64,000 nucleotides of DNA. Origin: Ottowia beijingensis (GTDB lineage: Bacteria; Pseudomonadota; Gammaproteobacteria; Burkholderiales; Burkholderiaceae_C). The stretch covers positions 2,542,001 to 2,606,000 of the forward strand of contig NZ_JACCKX010000001.1 in the NCBI RefSeq assembly GCF_013423955.1, read 5' to 3'. Below the pieces are notes generated by a model. It saw nothing but the letters and a program-made list of their open reading frames with translations. It searched no databases and was not told the origin of the DNA. A program made the translations under genes and the position numbers. Below are positions 9,149 to 18,647 of the stretch, one piece after another. Every line of letters starts with the position of its first letter. Within the stretch, counting starts at the first letter, position 1.

Positions 9149-10851
9149 ATGTTCCAGCCTGCCCCATTCGCGCGCCCACACACCACGCCCCGCTGGCTGG
9201 CGTGGCTGCCGTTGCTGCTGCTGGCGGTCGTGCTGGCGGGCTGCGGCAGCCTGCCCGAGAACGTCGAGCGCCCGGTGTCGCACGCGCTGGCCAGCCCCGC
9301 CGGCACGCCGCTGGGCCAGCTGGCGGCGGCGCGCCGGCCGGCCGACACGGCGCCCGACGTGTCCGGCTACGCGCTGATCGATTCCGCCAACCTCGCCTTC
9401 AGCAGCCGCCTGGCGCTGACGCAGCAGGCCCGCCGCACGCTGGACATCCAGTACTACGCCATCCACGGCGACGAGAGCACCGCGCGCCTGTTGCAGGAAG
9501 TGCGCCTGGCCGCCAAGCGCGGCGTGCGCGTGCGCATCCTGCTGGACGACTTCAACTCCACCGGCAAGAACGCGCTGGTGATGGGCATGGCTTTTCTGCC
9601 CGGCGTGGAGATGCGCATGTACAACCCGCTGCCGGGCGGGCGCGGCTCCACCGTGGTGCGCGCCATGCGCTCGCTGCACGACTTCCGGCGCATGCAGCAC
9701 CGCATGCACAACAAGCTGTACATCGCCGACAACGCCTGGGGCATCACCGGCGGGCGCAACCTGGGCGACGCCTACTTCGGCACCGCCGACGGCAGCAACT
9801 TCGTCGACATGGACATCCTGGCCATTGGCCCGGTGGTGCCGCAGATGTCGGCCAGCTTCGACCAGTACTGGAACAACCCGCTGGCCTACCCGGTGCAGTC
9901 GCTCATCTCGGCCGAAGAGCTGCGCACGCTGCGCGAGCAGGTGGCCGCGTCGACCGACGCCGCCGACCACGCCGCGCCGGGCCCGGCCGCCGACCACGCC
10001 GCGCCGCCGCCCAGCAGCGCTGCCTCGGCCGCCGACGCCGCCGGCAGCGCCGTGCACGCCGCCGTCAACCTGCCCACCGACAAGGACCAGGACGCACCGC
10101 CCGCGCCGCTGCCCGACGCGCTCGACCTGCAGAAGCTGCCGCTAATCTGGGCGCCCGGCACGCTGATCGTCGACAAGCCCTTCAAGCTGGTGCCCGAGCT
10201 GAACGACACCTACACCGAAGACACCGTGGTCGACGGCATGCTGTCGCTGATGCAGGGCGCGCAGCGCGACGTGCTCATCGTCTCGCCCTACTTCGTGCCG
10301 GGCGAGGCGATGATGAAAGTGTTTGCCGACATGCGCCGCCGCGGCGTGCGCGTGCGCGTGCTCACCAACTCGCTGGCCAGCAACGACGCGCCGCTGGCGC
10401 ACGTGGGCTACGCGCGCTACCGCAAGCAGCTGCTGCAGCTGGGCGTGGAGCTGTACGAGATGCGCGCGCTGAAAAGCCAGCACCTCGACCGCACCGTGTT
10501 CGGCTCCGGCGCGGGCGGCTCCAAGGCCAGCCTGCATTCCAAGATGTTCATCTTCGACGGCCGCGTGATCAGCATCGGCTCGATGAACCTGGACTTGCGC
10601 TCGCAGTTGCAGAACACCGAGGTGGCGCTGGTCATCCGCAGCGGCGCGCTGTCGAGGAGGCCGCGGCGCAGATCGAGGACGTGTTCGACGACAGCGCCTG
10701 GAAGCTGGAGCTGACGCCCGCCGGCGGCCTGCTGTGGCGCGCCCCGCCGCAGGCGAAGTTCGAGGACGCCCGCAGCGAGCCCGACGCCAGCTGGGGCCTG
10801 CAGTTCCTGCTGCAAATCCTGGGGCCATTCGCGCCGGATGAGATGCTCTGA
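9149..10851 (+). CDS. Phospholipase D-family lipoprotein (cardiolipin synthase-like), one frameshift
   Basis: The N-terminus has a lipoprotein signal with lipobox VLAGC (start MFQPAPFARP at 9149; an ATG at 9122 is also in frame). Two HKD phosphodiesterase motifs mark the phospholipase D superfamily: HNKLYIAD with GGRNLGDAYF, and HSKMFIFD with SIGSMNLDLRS. Between them lies an Ala/Pro-rich linker of about 60 residues (coordinates 9950-10130) that is unusual for the family. A frameshift near 10653 (after LVIRSGAL) joins the C-terminal end, which finishes PFAPDEML. Family members synthesise or hydrolyse phospholipids; the substrate cannot be read from sequence. An envelope location is indicated by the lipobox. 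Confidence 0.82.
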
Positions 10852-10860
10852 AATTCAATA

Positions 10861-10955
10861 AAGATAGCTGTTAGCGCCCGTCAGAAGCTGATTTCAGATG
10901 AAAATCTATCTGAAAATGAATTCTGGCGAGCGCAAGCAGCTATTAAACTTGCTTG
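10861..10955. repeat. Dispersed 'tagct-GCGC' repeat, two inverted copies
   Basis: A forward copy (from gatagctgttagcgcccgtc, about 10868) and a reverse copy (gcgagcgcaagcagctatta, about 10926-10946) face each other just after the PLD gene. They match the repeat seen at many other positions in the window. Confidence 0.6.
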
Positions 10956-10984
10956 ATTATCAAGAGTTCTCAGATACTGCGTGT

Positions 10985-11056
10985 GTGAGCGGCCTTGGCC
11001 GCGATGGCGGCGCTTCACCCTGAACCAAGGCTCATCGCGGGCAAGCCCGCTCCCGC
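10985..11056. repeat. REP-like palindromic element
   Basis: The block starts with gagcggccttggccgcgatg and ends with atcgcgggcaagcccgctcc. The second part is a Pseudomonas-type REP palindrome (GCGGGC AA GCCCGC). Similar blocks occur at 43312 and 44708. It lies between the PLD gene and the convergent DUF2905 gene. Confidence 0.6.
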
Positions 11057-11106
11057 AACACAGTCGGAGACTTGTTGCTGATCAAGCGAATTGGATGCGT
11101 GATGGC

Positions 11107-11301
11107 TCAGAGCAGCCTGGCGATCAGGCTCGCCACGCCGCTCAGGATCAGCGTGGTGGTGAGCGGGATGAACCACTCGCGCCCGAACAGCCTGAAGCGG
11201 AAGTCGCCTGGCAGCCGCCCGAAACCCAGCTTGCCCAGCAGCGGCGTGAACCAGCTGATCAGCACCAGCGCCAGGAAGATGACGATCATCCAGCGGATCA
11301 T
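11107..11301 (-). CDS. DUF2905 small membrane protein
   Basis: A 64-residue protein with an N-terminal membrane helix (MIRWMIVIFLALVLISWF), a central KLGFGRLPGDFRFRL segment typical of DUF2905, and a second hydrophobic helix at the C-terminus (TTTLILSGVASLIARLL). Length and both helices fit the family, whose function is unknown. It lies 11 bases downstream of the methyltransferase gene on the same strand, so the two are probably co-transcribed. Confidence 0.82.
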   Translation of the reverse strand: MIRWMIVIFLALVLISWFTPLLGKLGFGRLPGDFRFRLFGREWFIPLTTTLILSGVASLIARLL

Positions 11302-11312
11302 TCAGGCCTCCA

Positions 11313-12482
11313 TCAAAGCCGGTGCAGCCGGTCGCCCGCCGCGAAGCCGCGCGCCGGCGGATGGCCCGGCGTGGCGAAGCCGATCACCTTGAACAGCTCG
11401 CCCATCTCGTGCTCGGCCACCAGCTTCATGGCCGTGGCGCGCGTGGGCAGGTCGCTGGCTTCCATCAGCGCGGCAATGCCGCAATTCAGCAGAAAGCGCC
11501 CCTGGCTGGTGTAGCCCAGCAGGTCGAGCCCGGCGTCCTGTCCCGCCAGCGCCACGCCGGTGAAGTTGACGTGCGCGGTGATGTCCTTGTCGCCCACATC
11601 GGCCAGCGGCGCGTCGTCCATGCGGTGCGCGCGGTGGCACACCAGGGTGCCGGTGGTGCGCTGCGGGTGGTAGTACTCGGCCTCGGGAAAACCGTAGTCG
11701 ATGAAGTACGCCGCGCCCGCGCCGCCGCGCTGAAGTAGCGCGGCCACGGTGGCGACGAAGGCGTGCGCCTGCGGGTGCACTTCGGTCACGTAGTCGCCGT
11801 TGCCGTCGATCTCGACCGGCGGGCGCAGGGCGGTGGGGCGGTCTTGCCAAACGAATGCACGCGCTTCGCTTTCAATAGCTGCCGGCGCTTGTGGAGCGGG
11901 CGCTGCAGCCTGATTTGCCTCAAGAATCACGCCGCGCTCATGCCACTCACCACCCACGCGCGCTAGCAGCTTCACCGGCATCGCGTCCAGCACCTCGTTG
12001 CCCAGCACCACGCCGCGCAGCGTGGCGGGCAGCTCATCCGCCCAGGCCACGCGGTCGCCATGGGCTGCCAGCCGCGCCTGCTGGCGCGCCCGCAACGCAC
12101 CCGACACGTCGACGATGGTGTAGCGCGTCAGCGGCTGGCCCAGCGCATCCAGTGCGGCGATCAATTCTGCCGCCAGCGCGCCCGAGCCGGCGCCGAACTC
12201 CCACACTTCCTGCGTGCCGGTCGCCGCCAGGCTCTCGGCCACCTGCGCCGCCAGCGCGCGGGCGAACAGCGGCGACAGCTCGGGCGCCGTCACGAAGTCG
12301 CTGCCCGACGACGGCAGCGCGCCGAACTTGCGCGAACCATGCGCGTAATAGCCCAACCCCGGTGCGTACAGCGCCAGGTGCATGAAGCGGTCGAACGGCA
12401 GCCAGCCGCCGGCCTGCGCGATCTCGCGGGCGATCAGCGCCGGCAGCGCGCTGGTTACACTGGTTTGGTCGTCATTCGTCAC
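11313..12482 (-). CDS. MidA/NDUFAF7-family SAM-dependent methyltransferase
   Basis: A protein of about 389 residues of the DUF185/MidA family (class I SAM methyltransferase; the mitochondrial relative NDUFAF7 methylates an arginine of complex I). Motifs seen: FMHLALYAPGLGYYAHG, FVTAPELSPLFARALAAQV, the SAM-binding EFGAGSGALA, GNEVLDAMPV, YFIDYGFPE and YYHPQRTTGTL. The frame has no stop upstream for a long way. The best start is GTG at 12482, which places ALPALIAREI near the N-terminus; it is a few bases from the divergent SDR gene. An Ala/Pro/Gln-rich insert at about residues 186-204 coincides exactly with a copy of the dispersed repeat. Substrate not known. Confidence 0.82.
   Translation of the reverse strand: MTNDDQTSVTSALPALIAREIAQAGGWLPFDRFMHLALYAPGLGYYAHGSRKFGALPSSGSDFVTAPELSPLFARALAAQVAESLAATGTQEVWEFGAGSGALAAELIAALDALGQPLTRYTIVDVSGALRARQQARLAAHGDRVAWADELPATLRGVVLGNEVLDAMPVKLLARVGGEWHERGVILEANQAAAPAPQAPAAIESEARAFVWQDRPTALRPPVEIDGNGDYVTEVHPQAHAFVATVAALLQRGGAGAAYFIDYGFPEAEYYHPQRTTGTLVCHRAHRMDDAPLADVGDKDITAHVNFTGVALAGQDAGLDLLGYTSQGRFLLNCGIAALMEASDLPTRATAMKLVAEHEMGELFKVIGFATPGHPPARGFAAGDRLHRL
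11870..11925. repeat. Dispersed repeat copy inside the MidA-type gene, in frame
   Basis: The plus strand reads tcaatagctgccggcgcttg, then gagcgggcgctgcagcctga and tttgc: an excellent match to the intergenic copies. On the minus strand it encodes the segment EANQAAAPAPQAPAAIE of the methyltransferase without breaking its frame. Confidence 0.7.
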
Positions 12483-12495
12483 CGCGCCATTGTCC

Positions 12496-13271
12496 GTGAA
12501 CGCCACCCCCGCCCCCGCACCGTGCTGGTCACCGGCGCCGGCCGCCGGCTGGGGCGCGCCATCGCCATCGACCTGGCGCGCGCGGGCTGGCGCGTGGCGG
12601 TGCATTACCACAGCTCGCAGCAGGATGCTCTTGAAACAGTAGCTGCTTGCGCAAGCAGTACGGGCGGCTCGGCCGCTTTTGATGCCGATCTTTCGGACGA
12701 GGCACCCACCCGCGCCCTGCTGCCGCGCGTGGTGGCCGCGCTGGGCGCGGTGGACGCCGTGGTCAACAGCGCCGCGCTGTTCGACTACGACGACGCAGCC
12801 AGCTTCGGCCACGCGCAGATGGAGCGCCACTGGCGCACCAACACCGCTGCGCCCGTGCTGCTGGCGCAGGCGCTGGCCGAGCACCTGGCCGCACGCGATG
12901 CACCGGCAGCCAGCGGCTGCGTGGTCAACCTGCTCGATCAGAAGCTGTTCAACCCCAACCCGGATTTCCTCAGCTACACCCTCAGCAAGGCCGCGCTGCA
13001 CAGCGCCACCACGCTGCTGGCGCAGGCCCTGGCGCCGCGCGTGCGCGTCGTCGGCGTGGCGCCGGGCCTCACGCTGACCAGCCACCTGCTCGACGAACAG
13101 CGCTTTGCCGAACTGCACCGCCAGAGCCCGCTGGGCCGCTCGTCCACGCCCGAGGACGTGGCCGGCGCGGTGCGCTTCGCGCTGGACAACCGCTCGATCA
13201 CCGGCACCACGCTGCTGGTCGACGGCGGCCAGCACCTGATGCGTTTCGACCGTGATTTTTCGATGATGTGA
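12496..13271 (+). CDS. Short-chain dehydrogenase/reductase, FolM/pteridine reductase-like
   Basis: An NAD(P)-dependent SDR of about 258 residues. The cofactor motif TGAGRRLG, the NSAAL segment and the catalytic pair in SYTLSKAAL (Tyr and Lys) are visible, followed by GVAPGLTL. The start is uncertain: GTG at 12496 gives a natural N-terminus (VNATPAPAP) only if one base is added in the adjacent C-runs near 12510. Without that indel the frame is open from further upstream (TTG 12465). It is directly followed by folB, 7 bases apart. That order is common in Burkholderiales and suggests a role in dihydromonapterin or dihydrofolate reduction; this is inferred from context. A copy of the dispersed repeat lies near residues 41-57. 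Confidence 0.75.
12618..12668. repeat. Dispersed repeat copy inside the SDR gene (divergent)
   Basis: The sequence agtagctgcttgcgcaagca, then tacgggcggctcggccgctt and ttgat, resembles the repeat consensus. It encodes VAACASSTGGSAAFD in frame. The match is weaker than those in cca and glmU. Confidence 0.45.
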
Positions 13272-13278
13272 GCCCGCC

Positions 13279-13655
13279 ATGAGCGATCTGCCAACCGAGG
13301 GCCTGCAAAGCCTCAGCTTCACCGGCCTGCGCTTCGACGCCGCCCTGGGCATCCTGGACCACGAAAGGGCGCGCCGCAGCCCATCCAGGTCGACGCCGAA
13401 CTGAGCCTGGGCCCGCAGCCGCTGCACCCGCGCGACGACGACATCAGCCACGTGCTGGATTACCGCAAGGTGCGCCAGATCATCATCGACGAGTGCACGG
13501 CCGAGCACGTGAATCTGCTCGAAACCCTGATCGGCAAGCTGTGCGACCGCCTGATGCGCCTGCCCGGCGTGCAGGGCGTGCGGGTGAAGATCACCAAGCT
13601 GGAAATCTTCGACGACTGCGAAGTGGCGATCCGGATGGAGGCGGGGCGGTGGTGA
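13279..13655 (+). CDS. folB: Dihydroneopterin aldolase FolB, one frameshift
   Basis: Folate-pathway enzyme converting dihydroneopterin to 6-hydroxymethyl-dihydropterin. ATG 13279 starts MSDLPTEGLQSLSFTGLRFD; one base is missing at the AAA near 13366 (after LGILDHE). The rest reads GAPQPIQVDAELSLG...VLDYRKVRQIIIDECTAEHV...LLETLIGKLCDRLM and ends in a βstrand-rich VRVKITKLEIFDDC. Length of about 125 residues is normal. It is in an operon with the SDR gene. The last 90 bases are present again, degenerate, at 14376-14476. Confidence 0.85.
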
Positions 13656-13806
13656 ATGTCTCCGATCCATGCATGGGGTGCCGCGAGCGCTTCGTTTGAC
13701 CTGCGTCACCGCGCCATGCTTGCCATCCGGTCTTGAGTGGCGTGGGAATGAACTGTTGCACGGATTGCGTGCCACCGTTCATCAGAACCACGACAGGGAG
13801 AACAGC

Positions 13807-14364
13807 ATGAAAGGCTTTGCACGGGTGACCTTGCTTGCACTCGCCATGGGGCTGACCGCCTGTGGCGGCAGCGATGATCCGCCAGCGCCAGCGGCCACCG
13901 ACACACCAACCGTCCCGGCGGTGCCCGATGTGGCCACGCCAGCCACGCCTCAGGGACTGGATGTCTACGTCGGGACGTGGGTCGACCCCGTCGGATTGGT
14001 GTGCACCAAGGTGGCCGACGTGGGAAGCACGCGATACCCCACCGGCCGATCCACGGCGCAGGCCGCCTCGATCACGCGGGCCGACAACAGCCTGACCCTT
14101 TCTCGGGTGGCGCTGACCTTCGGCACGCCGGACTGCACGGGCTCGGCTGTGCAAAGTGCCGCGGCACCCGTCTGGACAGGGACCTACCAGGGTTCGGCCT
14201 CGGTCGACGGGCGAACCGTCGACCGTTTCATGTTGGCGCCGACGTCGCAGAAGGCCTTGCTGTGGCTGGAAGGCGCGAACTTGTACGTGCAGACACAGGC
14301 GCCGCTGGATGCACAAGGCTACCCGACCAGCGCTGCCATCGGACCGACATATCTGCGGCTGTGA
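13807..14364 (+). CDS. Lipoprotein of unknown function
   Basis: A 185-residue protein with a lipoprotein signal (MKGFARVTLLALAMGLTACG; lipobox LTAC), then a Pro/Ala/Thr-rich linker (PPAPAATDTPTVPAVPDVAT), then a β-rich domain starting LDVYVGTWVDPVGLVC with two further cysteines. GGGAG precedes the ATG at a suitable distance. No family recognised. It sits between the folB gene and a degenerate copy of the folB 3' end, which suggests that it arrived by insertion or recombination. Confidence 0.75.
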   Translation: MKGFARVTLLALAMGLTACGGSDDPPAPAATDTPTVPAVPDVATPATPQGLDVYVGTWVDPVGLVCTKVADVGSTRYPTGRSTAQAASITRADNSLTLSRVALTFGTPDCTGSAVQSAAAPVWTGTYQGSASVDGRTVDRFMLAPTSQKALLWLEGANLYVQTQAPLDAQGYPTSAAIGPTYLRL

Positions 14365-14375
14365 AATGCCTGAGG

Positions 14376-14476
14376 CGCCTGTACGGGGAGTGCAGGGCGT
14401 GCTGGTAAAGATCGCCAAGCTGGATATGTTCGAAGACTGCGCCATGGCGATCAGGATGGAGGCGGGGCGGTGGTGA
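14376..14476 (+). pseudogene. Remnant of a second folB 3' end
   Basis: The fragment encodes GVQGVLVKIAKLDMFEDC, then MAIRMEAGRW and a stop, clearly matching the C-terminus of FolB (GVQGVRVKITKLEIFDDC, then VAIRMEAGRW). It lacks all upstream folB sequence and any start. With folB itself it brackets the lipoprotein gene. Confidence 0.8.
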
Positions 14477-14545
14477 GTTGTGCGGTCTCGTGGATGCTGC
14501 TGTAATGAAGCGCTGGCCACGTTCGGCCGAGTGGGAGGGGCGTCG

Positions 14546-15086
14546 ATGAAGTTCCGCGATATCAAGTGGCTGGCCGTGATCGGCGCCGTCGCTGCCGTGC
14601 TGGCATACCCGGCGCAGGCGATTACCGTGTCTGGCCCAGTGCCCACGCTGACCTTCTCGTGCACCGGGCTGACCTACAGCGCTGCGGGCTTCCTGTTCCA
14701 GTTGGACCGTGACAACACCGGTAACAACACGGAAAGCTACGTGTCCGAGATCGTGGATGGTGCAGGCAACGTGCTGTGGCAGTTCACCAACACCCAGTCG
14801 CTGGGTCCGCCGCCGTTTGGCGCAGAGGTATTCGGCAACGCTGGTACGCTGGCTTACACCGCTCCGCCCGCAGCGAACCCCATAACTTCCGGCTGGTGAG
14901 TCTGGCGGGCAACGGCTTGCCGCAGCAGACAGCCTTCACCGCCAGTGGCCACTGCGCCAGCCTGCCCTTGCCCCCGCTCCGACGGTTGCCGCCGTGCCCA
15001 CGCTGGGCGAATGGGCGTTGATGGCGCTTTCGGCCGTCCTGATGCTGTGGGGTGCCGGGGCCGCGCAAAGACGCCGGCGCCCCTGA
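14546..15086 (+). CDS. VPTL-CTERM exported protein (frame-broken)
   Basis: ATG 14546, preceded by a GGGAGGGG ribosome-binding site, opens a signal peptide (MKFRDIKWLAVIGAVAAVLA, cleavage near AQA). The mature part begins ITVSGPVPTLTFSCTG. Frame changes near 14885 and 14985 are needed to reach the C-terminus, VPTLGEWALMALSAVLMLWG followed by an arginine-rich tail. That end is an IPTL/VPTL-CTERM exosortase-type sorting signal, so the protein is expected at the outer surface after processing. It is short, about 180 residues, with no other domain recognised. The two indels are probably sequence errors. Confidence 0.6.
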
Positions 15087-15226
15087 TGCTGGGCCGCTGG
15101 CGCGGTCTTCGCCACGCCACACAGCCCGTCCAGCCGGGCGACGGGCCCGCCGGCAAAGGCATCGTCTGCTGGGTTCGTGCCCATTGATCCACTGATGGGA
15201 TCGCAGGCGGGTGCCGCGTCAACGCG

Positions 15227-16393
15227 TCAACGCGAGGTAGGCGCGGCGCTTGCTGCGCCGGCCAGCAGCCGCTCGATCATCGCCTCCCGCGAGGCCACGC
15301 CCAGCTTGGCGTACAGGCTTCTCATGTAGCCCTTTAGGGTGCCCAGCGAACAGCCCAGCGCGCTGGCCATTTCGCGCTGGCTGTCGGTGCGTGCGCTGGC
15401 GACGGCCAGCTGCCGTTCGCGCGGCGTCAACGGCCAGCGCGTCAGCTGGAGTGCCACGGCCAGATCGATCGGCTCCAGATGGCAGAGCGTCAGCACCAGC
15501 TCGGCTGCATCGGCGCCGGCATCGATCAGCCGCTCCATGCGGTAGCGCATGCCGCCGCCGTCGTCACGCAGGGTGAGCTCGTCGCAGGCCGGCGCCGCGG
15601 GCTCGTCCAGCAACTGGCGCGCCCGCTCTGCAACGGGCGCCGGCAACGCTGTCAGGTCGGCTGCAGCCCAGGTCAGGGAGCCCAGTTGCTGGTGCTGGCC
15701 CAGGAACAGCAACTCGTAGGCGTCGGCACTGCGCGCACGGATGCGCCCTTGCGCGTCGATGCGCAGCAGCGCACTGCGCGTCGGCACCGTCGGGGTGTCC
15801 CGCGTGCCTGGCGCCGCGTGGGCCGATGCCAGGCCGCGCAGGCGATCGCGCGCGTCGCGCAGGCGCCGCTGCTCGGCGTCGCTGAAACGGCCCTCGGCTT
15901 CGGCACGGTACAGGTAGATGAAGCCCAGGCAGCGATCCTGCCGATCGAGCAGCGGAACGCCCGTGCCCCAGCGCGCCCCCAGCGGCCCGAAGGCGCCCTG
16001 GTAAACCGGGTGCGTGCTCCATCCGGGTGCGTCGAAGGTGTCGCGCACGGCCTGGCCGTCGCTGTCGCGCTGCAGCGTCAGCGGCGTGAGGGCCAGCAAC
16101 TCGTCGGCATGCCGCCCCAGCCAGTACAGCAGCGCTTCGCTTACGCGCTCCGTCCAGAACCCCGTGGGCGTCAACGTCGCGCTGTCGCACAAGCCGATGC
16201 TGGCGAAATCGGCCCGCATGCCGGAGCGCACGGAAGCGGCGATGGCCGGCGCCAGGGTCAGCAGCGAGTGAGGCAGGCTGGCCAGCAATTGCAATTGGCC
16301 ATGCCAGGCCGTATCGCGCAGCGGTGTGCTGGGCGCACTGGGCGCGGCCGGCAGGACGTTGGTGTCGCGCTCGTGCAAGGCGTCGGAGAGCAT
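15227..16393 (-). CDS. LuxR-family transcriptional regulator with long sensory N-terminus
   Basis: A protein of about 388 residues starting MLSDALHERD (16393; the frame is open further upstream but without coding-like sequence). The C-terminus holds a LuxR/GerE helix-turn-helix: PLTPRERQLAVASARTDSQR, EMASALGCSLGTLKGYMRSL, YAKLGVASREAM. The N-terminal 300 residues contain a GAF-like pattern (GVPLLDRQDRCLGFIYLYRA) and then a PAS-like stretch (ALLRIDAQGRIRARSADA), but no motif allows the ligand to be named. It is transcribed divergently from the OmpA-like gene, with about 130 bases between starts. It may regulate that gene; inferred from position only. Confidence 0.75.
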   Translation of the reverse strand: MLSDALHERDTNVLPAAPSAPSTPLRDTAWHGQLQLLASLPHSLLTLAPAIAASVRSGMRADFASIGLCDSATLTPTGFWTERVSEALLYWLGRHADELLALTPLTLQRDSDGQAVRDTFDAPGWSTHPVYQGAFGPLGARWGTGVPLLDRQDRCLGFIYLYRAEAEGRFSDAEQRRLRDARDRLRGLASAHAAPGTRDTPTVPTRSALLRIDAQGRIRARSADAYELLFLGQHQQLGSLTWAAADLTALPAPVAERARQLLDEPAAPACDELTLRDDGGGMRYRMERLIDAGADAAELVLTLCHLEPIDLAVALQLTRWPLTPRERQLAVASARTDSQREMASALGCSLGTLKGYMRSLYAKLGVASREAMIERLLAGAASAAPTSR

Positions 16394-16526
16394 CAGATTC
16401 CTAACCGTGGTGGGGCTGTCGTTTAGGGGATCGCATGCCACGATCGTATTTTGATCCGGCGCGACGGCGGGGCACGGTGGCGAGGGGCACCGATGACCTG
16501 AATCAAACCGCCCTCCGAAATATTTC

Positions 16527-17350
16527 ATGAGAACCAGAACCGTCACGGCTTTTCTGCTGCTGGGCCTGCTGTCAGTCACGGGGTGGGCCGCCGACGCCCG
16601 AGGCTGCAAGGACCACCCGCTGTTCACGCGCATGAGCGGCTACCAGCTCGCCGCCTGCGAGAAGAAGTTCGAGCAGCTCGTCATCAAGCTCGACGAGGAC
16701 CCCGACGCTGCACGCAACCCTCATCCCGAAGGCGACCGCTCGAAGAGCCGGTATGAGTGGGATGACGCGGCCGGCACGCCGCCCGATTTTCTGCAGGTGC
16801 TGCGCAACTACCAGAACGCCGCCACCGCCAGGGGCGGCGCCGTGCTGGCCGAGCACCCGCGCTACACGGCCCTGAAGTTCACCCCGAGGGCCGCACCGTC
16901 TACGCCAGCGTGGAGGTGTTCAACGAAGGCCGAACGGTCGAATTGCAGGTGCTGGAGCAGCAGGCCATGGCGCAGGAAGTCAGCGCCAACCTGATGTGGG
17001 ACGCCCTGCGGAAGGATGGTTTCGTCACGCTGCCGGTGCTGTTCGACACCGGCAAGGCCAGCATCCGGCCCGAATCCGCGGGCGTGGTGCGCCAGATCGC
17101 CGACCTGCTCAAGCAGCAGCCCGCGCTGAAGGTCTCCATCGAGGGACATACCGACAACCAGGGCAACGCCGCCGCCAACAAGGCCCTGTCGCAGCAACGC
17201 GCCAAGGCGGTGGTTGACGCCGTGACGGCCCAAGGCGTGGCGCCCGCCCGCATGAGCGCCGTCGGCTGGGGCCAGGACAAGCCGGTGGCGGACAACCGCA
17301 GCCACGCCGGTCGCGCCAGAAACCGCCGCGTCGAGATGCTCAAGCAATAA
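16527..17350 (+). CDS. OmpA-family outer-membrane/periplasmic protein, one frameshift
   Basis: A signal peptide (MRTRTVTAFLLLGLLSVTGW, cleavage around AADA) is followed by a domain of about 110 residues with HPLFTRMSGYQLAACEKKF. After a frameshift near 16885, the C-terminal OmpA/MotB peptidoglycan-binding domain follows: PVLFDTGKASIRPES, LKVSIEGHTDNQGN, LSQQRAKAVVDA, GVAPARMSAVGWG. About 274 residues in total. Family members tether the outer membrane to the cell wall. The closely following gene at 17365 encodes a surface protein and may be co-transcribed. Confidence 0.85.
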
Positions 17351-17364
17351 CTCCTTCGTACTTC

Positions 17365-18611
17365 ATGCTCATGTTCATGCCTATCGCCTTGTCATCGTCC
17401 GCCCGACGCCGCCTCCGTCGCGCCGCAACCCTCGCGCTGCTGACGGCCGGCGCCACCACGCAGGCCGCCACGCTGCACGTCACGAACCTGAACGACGCCG
17501 GCCCGGGCTCGCTGCGCGCCACGGTGCAGGCTGCGGTCAACGGCGACGTGGTGACGTTCGATGTGGGTGGCGCCATCACGCTGGCCAGCGTGATCCCCAT
17601 TGACCGGAACCTCACCATCGAAGTCCCGCCCGGTGGGGCGGCCGTGCAGATCAGCGGCGGTGGCGCGGCGATCCCTTTGTTCCGCGTCGGCGTCGGGGCC
17701 GCGGCGGCGCTCACGCGCCTGTCGCTGCTCAACGCACAGAACGCGGTGCAGAACAACGGCAACCTCACGCTGACGCAAGTGCTGGTGCGCGGCAACACGG
17801 GCAGCGTTGGCGCGGGCGTGTCGGGGTGCGTCGATCCCGCCACGCAGACGCTCGGCGTGATCGACAGCGTGTTCATGGACAACCACGCCACCAACGGCGG
17901 CGGCGCCATCGGCGCCTGCGGCGCGATCACCATTTCCGGCAGCACGTTTTCCGGCAACACCGCTGGTCAGGGCGGTGGCGGGTATGGCGGCGCACTGGCG
18001 GTGACCAACACTGGCTCGGTCACCATCACCAACAGCACCTTCCAGGGCAACACGGCGGGCGGCTTCGGCGGCGCGATCGCCACCGATTACCCTGGCATGT
18101 CGCTCACCAACGTGACCTTCTCCGGCAACACCGCGACGACAGGCTCCGCGCTGTCCGTGGCTGGCGGGGTGGGGGTGACGGTGCGCAACACCGTGTTTGC
18201 CAGCGGCACTGGTGGTGGGCACTGCACCAACCCGATCTCGGCCGGCAGCAACAACCTGAATTTCGCCGACCCCGCAGGTGTCAATTCCTGCGGCCCGACG
18301 GTCACCGTCACCACAGACCCGCAACTGGGCGCGCTGGGCGACAACGGCGGCCCGACGCCGACCATGGCGCTTCCGGCCGGCAGCCCAGCCATCGACGCGG
18401 GTGTGCTTGCCGGTGCGCCAGCGTCCGATCAGCGGGGTATCTCGCGTCCGCAAGGAGCCGGCGTGGACATCGGCGCCTATGAGCGCCTGGCGGCCGCGCC
18501 GCCGCTGCCGGGGGCGTGGCGGCGGTGCCAACCCTTGGCGAGTGGGGCCTGATGATGCTGGGCCTGCTGGCCGCGGGCGTCGGCGCACGGAACCTCCGGC
18601 AGCGCCGATAG
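17365..18611 (+). CDS. VPTL-CTERM surface protein with choice-of-anchor Q / β-helix repeats
   Basis: The signal region is MLMFMPIALSSSARRRLRRA plus a hydrophobic stretch ending TTQAA. Repetitive β-helix sequence follows, such as ITISGSTFSGNTAGQGGGG, VTITNSTFQGNTAGGFGG and LTNVTFSGNTATTGS. Next comes the choice-of-anchor Q end: PTPTMALPAGSPAIDAG with GVDIGAYE. A single-base change in the GGGGG run near 18512 joins the tail VPTLGEWGLMMLGLLAAGVG plus arginines. The product is probably a right-handed parallel β-helix exported and attached through an exosortase-type signal. The total is about 415 residues. Role unknown; adhesion or matrix structure is plausible. Confidence 0.75.
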
Positions 18612-18647
18612 CAAGGTCGCGCAGCCCCGGCATAGGACAATGGCGGC

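Noticed and set aside
11313..13775. One 820-residue minus-strand protein
   Set aside because: Only the part left of 12482 resembles a protein family; the rest is antisense to the SDR and folB genes.
13807..14364. Insertion sequence between the folB tails
   Set aside because: No transposase or terminal inverted repeats; the inserted gene is a lipoprotein.
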